From contig NW_001865040.1 in assembly GCF_000002865.3 (NCBI RefSeq), positions 1,361,450 through 1,425,449 on the forward strand: a DNA stretch of 64,000 nucleotides, given 5' to 3'. The notes below the pieces were generated by a model, which searched no databases, was not told the origin of the DNA, and saw nothing but the letters and a program-made list of their open reading frames with translations. Below, piece after piece: positions 1 to 12,200 of this stretch. Position numbers and translations under genes: made by a program. Each line of letters starts with the position of its first letter. The stretch's first letter is position 1. Source of the DNA: Monosiga brevicollis MX1. Taxonomy: Eukaryota; Opisthokonta; Choanoflagellata; Craspedida; Salpingoecidae.

Positions 1-4
1 AGAA

Positions 5-10
<6 letters not shown>

Positions 11-74
<64 letters not shown>
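11..74. repeat. (GA)n microsatellite
   Basis: Almost pure GA dinucleotide tract at the left edge of the window, followed by a short interrupted GA/A-rich stretch to about 88. No coding potential is inferred. Confidence 0.95.
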
Positions 75-78
<4 letters not shown>

Positions 79-984
79 AGAGAACAAAAGAATCTGATGT
101 TGAGGGCCACAACAGCACAACAACAGTTCAATGGGGACAATGGAAACAACAGCAGTCGAAGCCAGTTGTGCTAGCTAGTGAAGTGGTGGTCAATGTACAG
201 GAAGCAAACGGCCTTGTGAGTGTAGACGGCGCTGGTCGGGTGGTTCGGCGGTGCCACTGACGGATGATGATGATGATGATGTTGATGATGGGGGAGATGG
301 GAAGGGACGGCGGGAGGGTGGTGGACATGGCTGGGTGAATGTTGGACTTGTCCGTATGCGGGGGGGGATCACCGAACGAATTTCCATCTGACATGCGCCA
401 GCGCAATTGCTCGTGTTTCGGAAACGAGGTGGAGCGCTGGGAAGGGCGCGAGCGTCTGTGACGTGATGATGGGACGAGCTGGGCCGTACCATGCGCGGGA
501 TGCATCTGCATTGGTTCTCACCAAACCACCTGCTCCTCGCTGTGGATGATACATGCCCCCTTGTATTTTTGCCTCTTATTAGAAAGAGAAAGTTTGGAAG
601 ACAGCTACTGCGCAACTTTTCCTCTCGCAGTAGCTCTGCCGCCTTGCAGCGAGCCCACGCACACAGTGACGTTGTCGTCGTTGCTGTGACCGTTGTGGGC
701 TCTTGACGTGCTAGCCGCTCGAGCTCGGCTCGATCTTGTTGGGTGCGTGGCGTGGTAATGCCGTTCCCGTTCACACCCATGTTCCACACGTCATCAACTC
801 CCACCCCGGGCCGCCTCGTTGCGGGTGGATGTTGGTTGCGGTCATTTTTTCCATGCTCGTGTCCCACGCCCTGCGACCACTATCCAATGCTGTCATACAT
901 CCCTGATCCCCTCGCCACCTCGCCACCACCACCACTGCCACCAAGACCACCTTCTCTTTCAAGCATACCATCAGTAGCTCCACC
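75..984. other. Upstream region of IQGAP, no supported gene
   Basis: This stretch holds no gene I can support. A 225-codon open frame runs on the minus strand (190-867), but its product is low complexity (Ser, Pro, Arg and Thr runs) and resembles no family I know. Short CAT/ATC-type triplet runs lie near 265-285. It probably contains the IQGAP promoter and 5' untranslated region. I see no TATA box that I would defend. Confidence 0.5.
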
Positions 985-3900
985 ATGATGCGCACGTCAC
1001 CAGTGCTTGCCGTTCATCACGACATGTCTTCCTCATCCATCCCAGCAGGAACGCCTGCCAAGTCGCACTCTGATAATCGTCAGGACGACTTGCCGCAAGA
1101 ACCCGACCCGTACAAATCGAACGGCACAGGCGACTACATCAAAAAGAACAACGCACACGACGATTCACGTTCAAGCACGCTCATCATGGCTGACCGACAC
1201 AAGTTTATGGAAGATGGTACGCCCCTCATGGCCCCCGCACTGCTTGCTCATGTTCCCGGGACGGCGCCCATCGACGCCGCCACCACTAATCGACTGTCTC
1301 GCCGTGTAGCCGGACCTCGTGGGCAGATGACTGGCAATGCCGGTCGCACAGGCGACGAATTGGATGAAGCTCGCCAGCGCAATATTGCTTACGAGTATCT
1401 CTGCCATCTCGAAGAAGCCCGCCAGTACGTTTGTCTTTGCCATCGACCCGGGTTTTGTTCTTCGTGGATTGCGTTTATGGCTGCCTTTATAAGAAGATGA
1501 AAAGAAATAGTCATGAGCAACACATTTCCACCTGCATCTCATGATTCATCTCCATAGATGGCTGGGTGCGTGTCTTGAGAGCGAGCTGCCTCCGGCGTCG
1601 GAGCTCGAAGTGGCACTTCAGAATGGCGTGTACGTGGCCAAGCTTGGCCTGTTCTTTGCCCCCGAGGTCATTTCGAAGAAGAAAATCTACGACCCGGAAC
1701 AAGAGGTCTACAAGGTTTGACTTTCAGAATCCTGCCCTTCTCCTGCCACTTCTGCGTTCGCAACCTTGTCCCCACCGTGTCATCGAGCACTCACCCCCTC
1801 CACACGCTTAATCCGGGTAGAACAAAGGCTTGGTTTTCCGCCACACCGACAACATTAGCCAGTGGCTCAAGGCCATGCGCCACGTCAAGCTACCCGAGGC
1901 ACGTCATTTCGACTTGGGCGGGCTTTCATGCGGGCCTACCATACATTGGCAACCCCCTCCTTGCTTACCTCCTTGCTGACCTTGTATTGTCGACTGGCCG
2001 GGTCGCCTTTTGTTGCCGTAGATTTTTTATCCCGAAACTACAGATCTCTACGAACGCAAGAACATGCCTCGCGTCATCTACTGTATTCATGCGCTCAGTC
2101 GCTATCTCTACCACTTGGGCATTGCCCCGGAAATGGAGGACCTTCATGGCGTCGCCCAGTTCACAGGTGCAATTGGCGCCCGCCAAGGCTGACAAGCAAA
2201 CAACAAGACGCCACGCACGCGCTCACCTTTTGTTTCTTTGCTTGTAATGTGCTGGCGTCTTGGGATAATCTTGCAGAGGAGGAGCTGTCAGCCATGCAAA
2301 TGGAGCTGCAAAAGGCCGGCGTGCAGATGCCTACCTTTGGAAAGATTGGAGGTATCCTAGCCAAAGAACTTGGCAACGACGAGGCGACTTGTGAGTTTCT
2401 CATCCGTCTCCAAAGCTTTCGTTCTCCCAGCACCGGCCAATCATATTGTGGCCTTGACCCTGGTTCCGTGGTGTCTGACCCCGCGGTGATGCTTTGGCCT
2501 CCTCGTCAGTGCATGCGGCCATCTTGAAGATTAATCAGGCCTTGGACGAGGAAGACACGGCTGAAAACTTGGTCAAGCTGCTGAAAAATCCTTCCGCGCA
2601 GCTCAACAAAGTGAATCCCGGCGCCGGCGAACACTATCGCGATACCTTGATTGCTGCCAAGGTTGGTAATCAAGCGCTAATAATCTGTCACTTTCTGTTG
2701 ACATGCCTCGGCATTGATTTGCTGATACACTCCCTCTTGAGATTCACAATATCACATTTGCGCATCAATGCGCCCTCGCTACCCATTGTAGATGGAGAAG
2801 ATAGCGAATGCGCCTGATAACGCTCACTTGGCTCGCGGCAGCCAAGATGGCATTGCTAGCGGACTTGGTGGACTTGATGCCGGGGCATCCTTTGGCGAGA
2901 GCACCACAGATGACGATCAAGCCAACCAGGAGGTACACCGCACTTCAGGGCCTTGCACTTTTGCCCGGTTTGCTCTGCAAAACCCATGCATCATCGGACT
3001 TGGCACTGGTTATCATAGGTTGACGTGTACGACACGAATCTGACACAACAAGAAATTCAGAAGATCATCACCGTCGTCAACACGGCAGCTGCTGCCGAGC
3101 GCAAGCAGCAAGCTCGTAAGTTGACACCCACACCCACACACAGCACAGCTCCCTGTTTTCAAACCGCTTCAGTGTGTCTGCCTCGCCAGCTCATGCGGCG
3201 GCTCGCACTGCCGAAAAATGACTGCCACATCGTGTGTTGCTGTCTCGGCTTGTAGTTGCCGCGGCTTTGGCCGAAGTGACAAAGGCTGCGCGTGGTAACG
3301 ACGCAGCCGCCACATTGGCTGCGCTCAAGTCGCCTGCTTTGAATGTTGAAGGTTAGATAGCAACGCCGGGTTCCAACTTGCAGGTGATACAAGTTATTTG
3401 TGTGCTCTCACCCGCCCTGAAATCATGCGACCATCTCTAGGCTTGGATGCCGAGGCTGCCAAGGTGTACCACTCAAAACTGGCTCAAGAAGCCGGCCAAC
3501 TCGAATCAAATCAAAATCTCACCCTCGCACAAGTCCAGGATGCTGTCGATGATGCCAACGCTGAAGTCGAAACAGAGCGCAAGGGTTGGTTGATTTTGTC
3601 ACATGCAGCATGGGGTCCTGGCAAAATACGGATGCTCTCAATGGTTTGGCTCACGGGGGGTTTAATTGCCTAGTATCGCATGCTCTGGGCGCCATCACGC
3701 AGTGCGCGCAAAACGAAGATGCTGCTGGTCTCTTGCAGGTGTTGCAATCTGCCGCCCAGCTCTTGGACCTGCAGAACGTCAAGGAAGAGAACATTGCGGC
3801 GTATCTTCGCGCCGTTCAGGCGGCCCTCGCATCGGGCGAGGTACAGCCTGGTCTTTTTTTTTTTTTTTTTCCGCTCTTCGTCTTCCCTACACACCACCCA

Positions 3901-6900
3901 TGCGTGTTCATATGTATCATTGCCCTATCTATTGGCAGGTGCTGAATGCAAATACCCTGCAGCGCCTGATCGATCAAGCCAACACTGAGTGCTCTCGTGA
4001 ATTCCAACGTATGCCTTGTTTCAGCTCTTCTATCGCATCCCAGTTTGGTAGTTCTTATTGCAAACATGTGCGTGTCTACAACGCCTTCTGTAGTTGCCAA
4101 GTTGCTGGAAAGCATCGACACGGCTCTGACAACGGGCGGGCCAGCGGAGTTGCTCCCTTTGCTTCAAAGTGACCTGTTGGCGCTTCAGGACGTGGATGCA
4201 GCCGGCGTCGAGGAATACCATTCGACGCTGCAGGAAGCCCGCAACAAAAAGGGCGAAGCGGTAGGTTGAGGCGCCGCGCGCGCTCAGTTGTCAATGGTCC
4301 TCAAACGTGCCCGTGTCTTGCCCAGCTGTCGACGCAATTATCTGATGTGGTTTTCTGTTATGCATCTCTTCAGCTGAGCCCCGCAGAGCTACAAGAGCAG
4401 ATCAACCACGCCAACTTTGAAGCCGAAGAATTGGCCAAACGTGAGGCTGTCTGCTTTCCTTCTCCTTGTTCTTCTTCTCTATTGTGTCGCGCATAGCTGA
4501 ATCTTCTCAGCGTTGGGGACGTCTGGGCCATTCATTCACTTGTGATGCCTGTCGCGCATCCAGATGGCGCTGCACTGTGCCGACTAAACGAGGCCGTCAC
4601 CTCCAAAAAGGCGACCCCGGAAGCAACCCTGGCCTGTCTTCAGGTATTCACGAATCTACCTGGCATGGTGTCGGGCTTGCGTGGTCATAAATACGTGCCA
4701 GTGCTGCCTTGACAATCCCGATTCCTCACTCGTGTCTCATTTTGTTCGGGCCAGGATCCTTACTCACGGGTCGCCAATGTGGACGAGGCTGTCGCCCCCC
4801 GCTATCAAAAGCATTTGTTGGCCGCTTCGCAGGATAAGGTAGGATTGCATTGTCATGAGGGTTGGGTCTGTTCAGAATCCCACAGATCCCAGCGTGTGGT
4901 TTCACGGCGTTCAAATGGCTGTCGCGCAGTGCAAGGAGGCCGGTCCTTGCGCTTGGAAGTCATCTCAGACAGAGGATGGCAAGACGTACTACTACAACAA
5001 GGACACACGTGAAACAAGCTGGACGCCCCCGGACGATTTAAGCAAGCATCACTTGACTCTCGAGGAGGTGCAGGACCAAATTGCCACGGCTAATGCCGAG
5101 GAGGCGCGTTGGCAGCAGTTTGTTGCGGCAGAACCCGCCATTGTGCAGCTGCAGTCGGCCGTTCGCGGTGAGTCAATCTTCGTCCCCTGTCGAGAGCAGC
5201 AGCTGCCGCCGTTCTTCCAGAGCTGCCGCGCGCTTGTCGCTGATGTTGTCTATTGAGACTAGGCATGCTGGCGCGTCGAGCGTTTGAGGATCGCTTGGCC
5301 TATCTAAACGATCAAGAGGCGTCCGTCGTCAAGGTTAGCTTCGCGCACCCCGCTTGCTGACCCCTCGGTTGGGCTTGCCAGTGGGCTGTGCTCATGTGCC
5401 ATCACCTTTGTGCCGCCCCGGCCCTGTGACCTCGTTTGCTTCCGCGCTTAGCTGCAAGCCGCATTGCGTGGCAAGCGACAGCGTGATGCCTACCTTGATC
5501 GTCTCAAGTACCTCAACTCCCAAGTAGCAGCAGTGGTCAAAATTCAAGCCGCATTCCGCGGTCGCCGCGAGCGTAAGCAGTACGAGAATTTGACGCAAGT
5601 GGACGATCCTCCAGTGACTACCGTGCGCCGCTTCTTGCATCTACTGGATCAAAGCGAGACAGACTTTCAAGAAGAGCTCAATCTGCAGCAACTCAAGCAG
5701 CGCGTTGTGCGCGCCATCCAGGTGAACACTGAACTCGACCACAATCTCAATCAGATGGACATCAAAATCGGTCTCTTGGTCAAGAACCGAATTTCCCTCC
5801 AAGACGTTGAAAAACAGAACCGCCAACTCAAGCGCGCCCGGCGCCGTGGCTCTGCTAAAGACTTGGATGCGGTTGTGGCACACAACTCTGGGGGCCTGAA
5901 GGCGCTGACCAAGGACTCGCGTCGCAAGCTTGAACACTACCAAAATTTGTTTTACCTCTTGCAAACGCAACCCGAGTACCTGGCTCGTTTGGTCTTTATT
6001 GACAAGCCTCGCGCCAAGTGGTCGCAATTGCGAGCGTCCAACTTTCTCGAAACTCTGATTGAGCTTGTGTACAATTACGCTTCAAACGCGCGAGAACAGT
6101 TCCTTCTGGTGCAGCTCTACCGCAAGGCTCTCAAGTTGGAGGTTGAGGAAAAGGTGACACAGATCAAGGACATCATCACCGGCAATCCACTCTTCATCAA
6201 GCTCGTGGTCAAGCATTATCGTGATCAGGCGGGTGAGGAGTATGTGCGCAAGATTCTCAACTGCTTCATGGGCGACGTTTTGGGAAGCGGCAAGCAAGAG
6301 GCCTTGGATTTGGAAACAGATCCTTTGGTTATTTACCGTCGCTGGCTTACGCGCATCGAGACTGAGACGGGCCGCCCCGCTGACCTGCCTTACGATGTGA
6401 CGACGGAGGATGCTCTCAAGCATGACGAGGTTAAAAACGATCTCGACCGTGCAGTTCGCAATGTTGTCGCGTTGGGCTCCAAGATTCGAGACGCCTTTGT
6501 CGACCACCTGGGGGATATGCCATATGGGTTGCGCTATGTGTGCCGTGCTTTGAAGGAGGATTTGGAAGCCAAGTTTCCTGATGCCTCACCAGATGAGGTG
6601 GCCAAGGCATTGGGCACGGTCATCTACTACCGTTACTTCAACCCCGTGATGGTGTCCCCCGAACGCTATCTGACCTCTGACAACAACATGCCGGTAGGTG
6701 GGGCACGATAATCAGCTTTACGTCTTCTCTGGTCTATATTTTTCATGCATTCTCGTGCTATTCTCATGCTGTCTCTATTGTGCATAGATCGTCGTCGAGG
6801 ACATGCAGCGTCACAGTCTAGCACTCCTGAGTCGCATCCTACAAGCAGCTGCGGCCGGCCAAACTGGCGAGGGCCTACACGCGGGCATCCAGCAGTTTGT

Positions 6901-8862
6901 GCAAGAGAGCTGGGTCATCTTTAACAACTTTTTTATCGACGTGACTCGCGTTGAGACGCCCGAGCAGCACTTTAACATGGACGAGTACAGTGATGCCACG
7001 CTGCTGACCAAGCCCCAAATTTCTCTCTCCCCTGCGGACATTTTTTACACTCATGAGGTAAACAGGCACCCATTGTCATCTACCTGTTGCGTTTGTGTAT
7101 TTTGTTTGCTTGTTTTCACGCAAGGGCGTTGCGTTGTGGGTATGGCTTCACTTACTGTGATGCGTCTTCTTTACCGTCTCAGATGCTAGACCAGAACATT
7201 GATCGTGTCTGCTCAGGACAAGAGGACCACTTGCACGCCATCTTGGCCGAACTGGGCTCGCCCGGCGAGGAGGAAGAGGTCTTGGGCCAGGAGGGTACGA
7301 TTCGCTGGCATGGCCATGCCTTGCTAGCCAGCCCATCGGTGCGGCCTGCAAAGCTCACTGCGGTGTCTCCGGCCTGCCTGCTTTTTGGGACCGATTTGTT
7401 AGACACGCCAGATCGTGCAGCCAGCAACGTTCCCATGCTGCTGACTCTGAACAACAAGTTTGAGGTGCCTTTGGACGATGACGCCAACGTTCGCGCGCTG
7501 TACATCCGAACCAAGCGCATGGTCGTGGATGTCATCCGCTTCCAGCCCGGCAAGAACTTGATGCAAATCCTCACTACGCCCGCCACCGATGGCATGGAAA
7601 AGGCCCACAAGGATTTTGTAGACGATCAGAAGAAACAAATGCAAGAGGTGTGTGCCTGTGCCTGTGTCTGTGTCTGTCTGTGTCTGTCTGTGTCTGTCTG
7701 TGTCTGTCTGTGTCTGTGTCGAATCCTGTGTCTGTGTCGAATACTTGACCTGTTTTGGGATCCGTGCGCCACCTCCTTACATCATCGGATCGATCTGATT
7801 GCTTTGTGCTCGTCTGCAGCGATTGGAAAAGAGCAAGCGCGATGGCCATCAACAGAATCAGCAAGCCATTCGTGGTGATTTGTACGTGAAGCCGCGTTCT
7901 GCAGCCAAATGCTTTCAACCCAACCCAACCCCCGTTTTTCGTGTGTCTCGCCCTCATGATCTGTGGCTTTTAGCATGACCCTTGCTGAGACGAAAGCCAA
8001 AATTTTGTCCAACGCTGCGGCCTTGGAGACGGAGGGTCTCTGCTCGCAAGAAGATGGGTATCAAGGACTACTCAACGCCGTAGCTCAGGATATTCGTCAT
8101 CAACGCATTCATCGCAAACGCCGCAAGGCTGAGCTGAAGCGTTTGAATCGTACCTTGGACAACCTGCAAGCCAAACACAAGTTCTACGAGGAGCAGGTCG
8201 AACAGTGGGACCAATATGTCAAGAATGCCGTTGCTCACATGGGGCAAGGTACCCAGACAAAGTCAGTTAGGCGCCCCTCGCCCCGTCTTGTTCAGATTTG
8301 CTAGTTGCCCACACAACATGACCTGTTCAAATGTCTGGATTGCGTCTTGGTCGTGCTGATTTTTGAATGTGTGAATTGTTCTCAGGCGAAACTTCTTCGG
8401 TCGAAAGAATGCACGCAAGCAATCCATCGCGACAGGAGGCCAAGACGAGAGCTCTGGCCAGTTCCTGGGCACGGTCAAGTACACCGCTGCGAAGCTCAAG
8501 GAGCGCGGCGTGCTTCTCAACGTCAAAGACATTAGTGAGACGCAGTACGTTGCTACTCTCAGCCGACTTCTTTGTGTTTGCCCCAAATGCCCGCCAAGCT
8601 CACAGCGCACCGCCTGTTCTCCTTCGCCGTGTGCAGGCTCAAATTTGTCAAGATTGAGGTTTCCAGCGACGAGGCCGGTATCTTCATTGTGCGGGCATCA
8701 TTTTTGGGCCAGAACCCGTTTGAGCCAGAGCGCATTGAGCTGTCTGACCTGCTGCAGCGCCAATATGAAGGCATGTCGACGATGAAGCTTTTCGACGACA
8801 TGTGCACGGTGAACATCAACTTGCTGCTCTTCCTGATCAACAAGAAGTTTTACAATCAGTAA
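985..8862 (+). CDS. IQGAP: IQGAP scaffold protein (CH, WW, IQ, RasGAP-related domains)
   Basis: IQGAP proteins are cytoplasmic scaffolds that bind actin, calmodulin and Rac/Cdc42. Twenty-five exons: 985-1424, 1558-1714, 1821-1898, 2022-2166, 2277-2390, 2510-2661, 2792-2932, 3019-3115, 3256-3351, 3441-3584, 3674-3840, 3939-4008, 4094-4260, 4374-4440, 4564-4643, 4755-4838, 4876-5167, 5263-5333, 5452-6693, 6788-7057, 7183-7647, 7820-7881, 7974-8261, 8386-8544, 8637-8862. They join in phase to 1,757 residues; human IQGAP1 has 1,657. Visible in order: a unique N-terminus; calponin-homology domain at about 130-260 (YLCHLEEARQWLGACL, FYPETTDLYERKNMPR); helical repeats; WW domain at about 757-786 (KTYYYNKDTRETSW); three IQ-like motifs at about 815-890; GAP-related domain at about 1000-1300; and the RasGAP C-terminal domain to the end (NLLLFLINKKFY). 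As in other IQGAPs, YNYASN stands where RasGAPs carry the arginine finger, so GTPase activation is not expected. The start at 985 is the first ATG of the open frame and is less certain than the rest. Confidence 0.95.
1899..2021 (+). other. Probable GC-AG intron in IQGAP
   Basis: The exon ends ...CCCGAG at 1898 and the next starts ATTTTTTATCCC at 2022. Family alignment (LPE/IFYPETTDLY) requires exactly this join, so the intron begins GCACGT rather than GT. The nearest GT, at 1903, would shift the reading frame. All other introns of this gene start with GT. Confidence 0.75.
7650..7742 (+). repeat. TGTGTCTG-type tandem repeat in IQGAP intron 21
   Basis: Repeated TGTGTCTG/TGTCTG units directly after the splice donor at 7648, then a duplicated TGTGTCTGTGTCGAAT-like element. 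It lies wholly within the intron. Confidence 0.85.
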
Positions 8863-9245
8863 GGCTGAAAGGCTAGGCCGGACTCAGGGCTCGTGACAAC
8901 AAGGACATGACTTCAGAGTGTGCATGAACCAAGCATGCATTTTGATTGCCCATGCGACTTTTGATGCTGCGAAGCGCGCGCCCCAGCTACAATTCAGGAT
9001 GTTGGATGAGTTTCAGCCACATCTGTCCTCTTACTCACAGTGTGTGCAATTTCATGACCAAAAATTTACATGATCTTCTTCACATCGTGACTCGAGACAT
9101 CGCATATGGCATGGCATCTTGATTGGCATCGGTATAAAGTTGGATTGTAAACTTAACTATCTCATCATGTGCAAAGTAGTACAGTAGGTAGTAATAATTT
9201 TATTATGATTCTTGTGATCACAATCACGGTATCTACTCACGGAAT
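8863..9245. other. Convergent intergenic region, IQGAP 3' end / FRY 3' end
   Basis: About 380 bases separate the two stop codons. The part around 9130-9230 is AT-rich, with TAATAATTTTATTATG near 9191-9206, and is a plausible site for 3' end signals of both genes. No gene is seen. Confidence 0.6.
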
Positions 9246-12200
9246 CTACTCAAAGGGTGTCAGAGTTGGCTTTTCGTTGCCGCCCTCAAGTAAACGCGCG
9301 TACTGAAGTAACTCTCGCTCGAGTGTCTCGAGGGTCGTGTTATACTGGATCTGGGGCACACCAATCACACCAATGTCGGCACCACCAGACAGTAGCTTGG
9401 GCATCGCAATCAACACCTAACAAGCACAGATGGGCATGGGACGAGATGGTGACTGTCCACGCGCTGGAGAAATGTTCATGGCGCGGAAGAAGACACAACT
9501 GACCAGCGTCTCGAGATCGCTCAGCTGCTGATGACCCAAAGCTGCATCTGCACCCGCCGCCCGGAAACCTGTCATATCATGTTCGAGGAATAGATGGACG
9601 TAGCAAAGCACAGAGCAAAGGAAAGCGAAAAGCGATAGAAATGAGGGACAGAACATTGAATGTTTTCTCGCACGCACGTCCAAGGGCCGCAATGAGTCCT
9701 CACCTCGAAGCAAGCGCTGGGCTTGCTTGATGTTGCCGCCCTCCAGGTTGTTTTGCAGCGCTACCAATTCTGTGTCGGCACTCAAAGGTTGAGAATCCAC
9801 CATAATGGGGACACAGTCGTCATCCAGCTCGCGCACAATGCGATTCCATAGCTCCTGAATCACTACACTTTTGTTGCGCTCTGGATGGCGCACACAGTAG
9901 GCGCCAAAGAGCGCCCACACACGCGAAAAATTGCCCAGGAGGCCCGTCATTCGGTGCGTCAGTTTGCAGGCGTCCTGACACAGGCCGTGCTTCAACACAG
10001 AAGATGTAGCAGCAGAGGCAGCTGGCAGGCGATGGGCCGATTCGCGGCGGCGCAGTGAGGCACGCAAGCGCCCTAGCTCCACAGACACTTCCTCTCGCCG
10101 AGAAACGTAAGTCTCCAAATCATCCTGGAGACGATAGCACACTTGGACGAGCGACTCGCGCACGGTGTCGTCGTCAAGCACGCCATCACGCATGATGATC
10201 ATAGGCAAGGGCGGAAGCTCGGTCAAGCGTTCCATCACACTGGTGCCAGCCGTTTGAGTTTCGGTGTCCAAATCCAGCCCCATCTTGAGCACGTCACGGA
10301 ACAAAGCCACGTGACGCTGAAGCAAAACCTACAAAAGCACAATCAGTTCACACGGTCGGTTCTGTACTCAAAATGATAGCAGAAAAGATGGCGCACACCA
10401 AAGAAGACGCACACCAAAGGCGACGACACAAACCTCAGCAGCATGGGAAAAATAATAGGCGGCGTTGACGAGGGCGCAGCGATCCATATGCAAAAGCATC
10501 GAGTGCGCCAAGCGCATCCAATCCAGCTCGTCTAGTGGCTGAGACGGCAGTGAGCTCAGATGGCGGCTGCAGAGCTCCTCATCCATAGACGATGATTGTC
10601 GACCCGCTCCTGGGCCAAGCGGGCTCGGCGGGTGGCCGCCGGGCACCTCTGGAAGGGTGCGTGGGCGCATGCTGAGCGAGGGTGCTGAGCGACTGTGGCG
10701 GCTACTACTGGCGCGAGCGGTGCGCAAGAGCCGCCGCCGGCGCTCTTCGATTGAGGGCGATCCACCAGGGCCCGTAGAAGCTCCCGCCTCCGCGGCAGTG
10801 GGCAGATTGGCAAAACTGGGTGGAGTATCTGGTGCAGCCCCTGGACCTGACGACGGCGGAGATGGCGATAAGGCAGTACCTCCTGTCTCGCTAGGCGAGT
10901 CGCCGCGAGAGGTGTCCAAGGGGTCGCGCGATGACCCGGTGAGAGCATGCTCCAAAAAGGCAAAGTCGTTGAAGAATTCATGCAAGTCTTGATCGGCTTC
11001 GATTTCCACGTCGCTTTCCGGGGCTGCAGGGTCGGTCTCTGGCTCATCCGGCACCTCCCAATCTGCGTCCTCGGCCTCTTGTGTAGCACGAAACAGCAGT
11101 GCTGACTGGCTGTGTTGCTGGTGCCCAATGGCCGCCAAGAGCTGACCAAGGCGCGCTTGTGTGCGGGACGACCCCACGTGTGCGTGATTGCGAGACCCTA
11201 AAAAGGGCAGCACAACGGTGGAGAGCGCCTGCATTGCCTGCTTATGGTCATTGCTAGAATCGGCACTCTCCTCTTCCGTTGGTAATTCGCTGTCGTTGAA
11301 GAGGTGCCGACCGGCCGTCATGAGCATGGTCGCCTCACTCCACTGATGGTCCCGCTGCAGTCGCACCACGACAGCTGCAACATCAGCTGCAAAGGGTCGC
11401 AGGCGAGCACCTTCGGCGCGCACAGCCTGCATCAACGCAGAAATTACGTCCAAACAACCCAGGCTCCGGCCGGCCGGGTGCCGGTCGAGCAGTCGCACCA
11501 GGAACATGAAGGTGGGCAGCTCCAGGTCTGGAAAAAATGCGCCAGCAAAAAACTTGGCGAAGTCACCTAGCCACGACTTGCCGTCTTTGGGGTACGTGCC
11601 GTCCGCAAACAACTGGAACACTCGACCCAGGCGAGAACTACGTGGCTGACAGAGACGGCTTAGCGCTGCCGCACAGCGCCGCTCCAAGGCCGGGGCATTG
11701 GCAATGTCATCCAAGTGAGGCGCCAAACTCGAGGTCAAGGTCAGTACGAGGAAGAGCTGGCCGTCGTTGCTGCCCAGGATGTCAGAATGCGCATTCTCGG
11801 CCAACAAGGTTAGCAACTCGAGAAGAACAGGAGGTGGGCACCCAGCGAAAGGACCACGCAGGCAGAGAAGGACGACATCCGGCAGCTCGACGTCTTGCTC
11901 TACCTTGTCCTTTAGCTCGCAAATGAGGTGAGCAGTTTCTTCATCAAAGATTCCATCTGCAGCGTGGCCCGAATTGTCCCATCCCTCCCCGGTGGCAGCC
12001 TTGAGCAACTCAAGAAGCAGTGATGCACCGGCTTCAAACTCTGTGGGCACGTTGCTCTCCAGCAGAGCTACAGCCGCCCAAAACACGTGGCTGACGGCCG
12101 TGCGTTGGATCTGCCGGCCATACTGCGAGGGCTGGGTGCGAGTATCGGCAATAAATGAACCAATTGTTCGCGTAACCTCGCTCACGTACATCTGCGCATC

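Noticed and set aside
190-867. 225-codon open frame on the minus strand upstream of IQGAP
   Set aside because: Composition is low complexity, no domain or signal peptide is seen, and it overlaps the likely IQGAP promoter. Length alone does not support a gene in GC-rich DNA.
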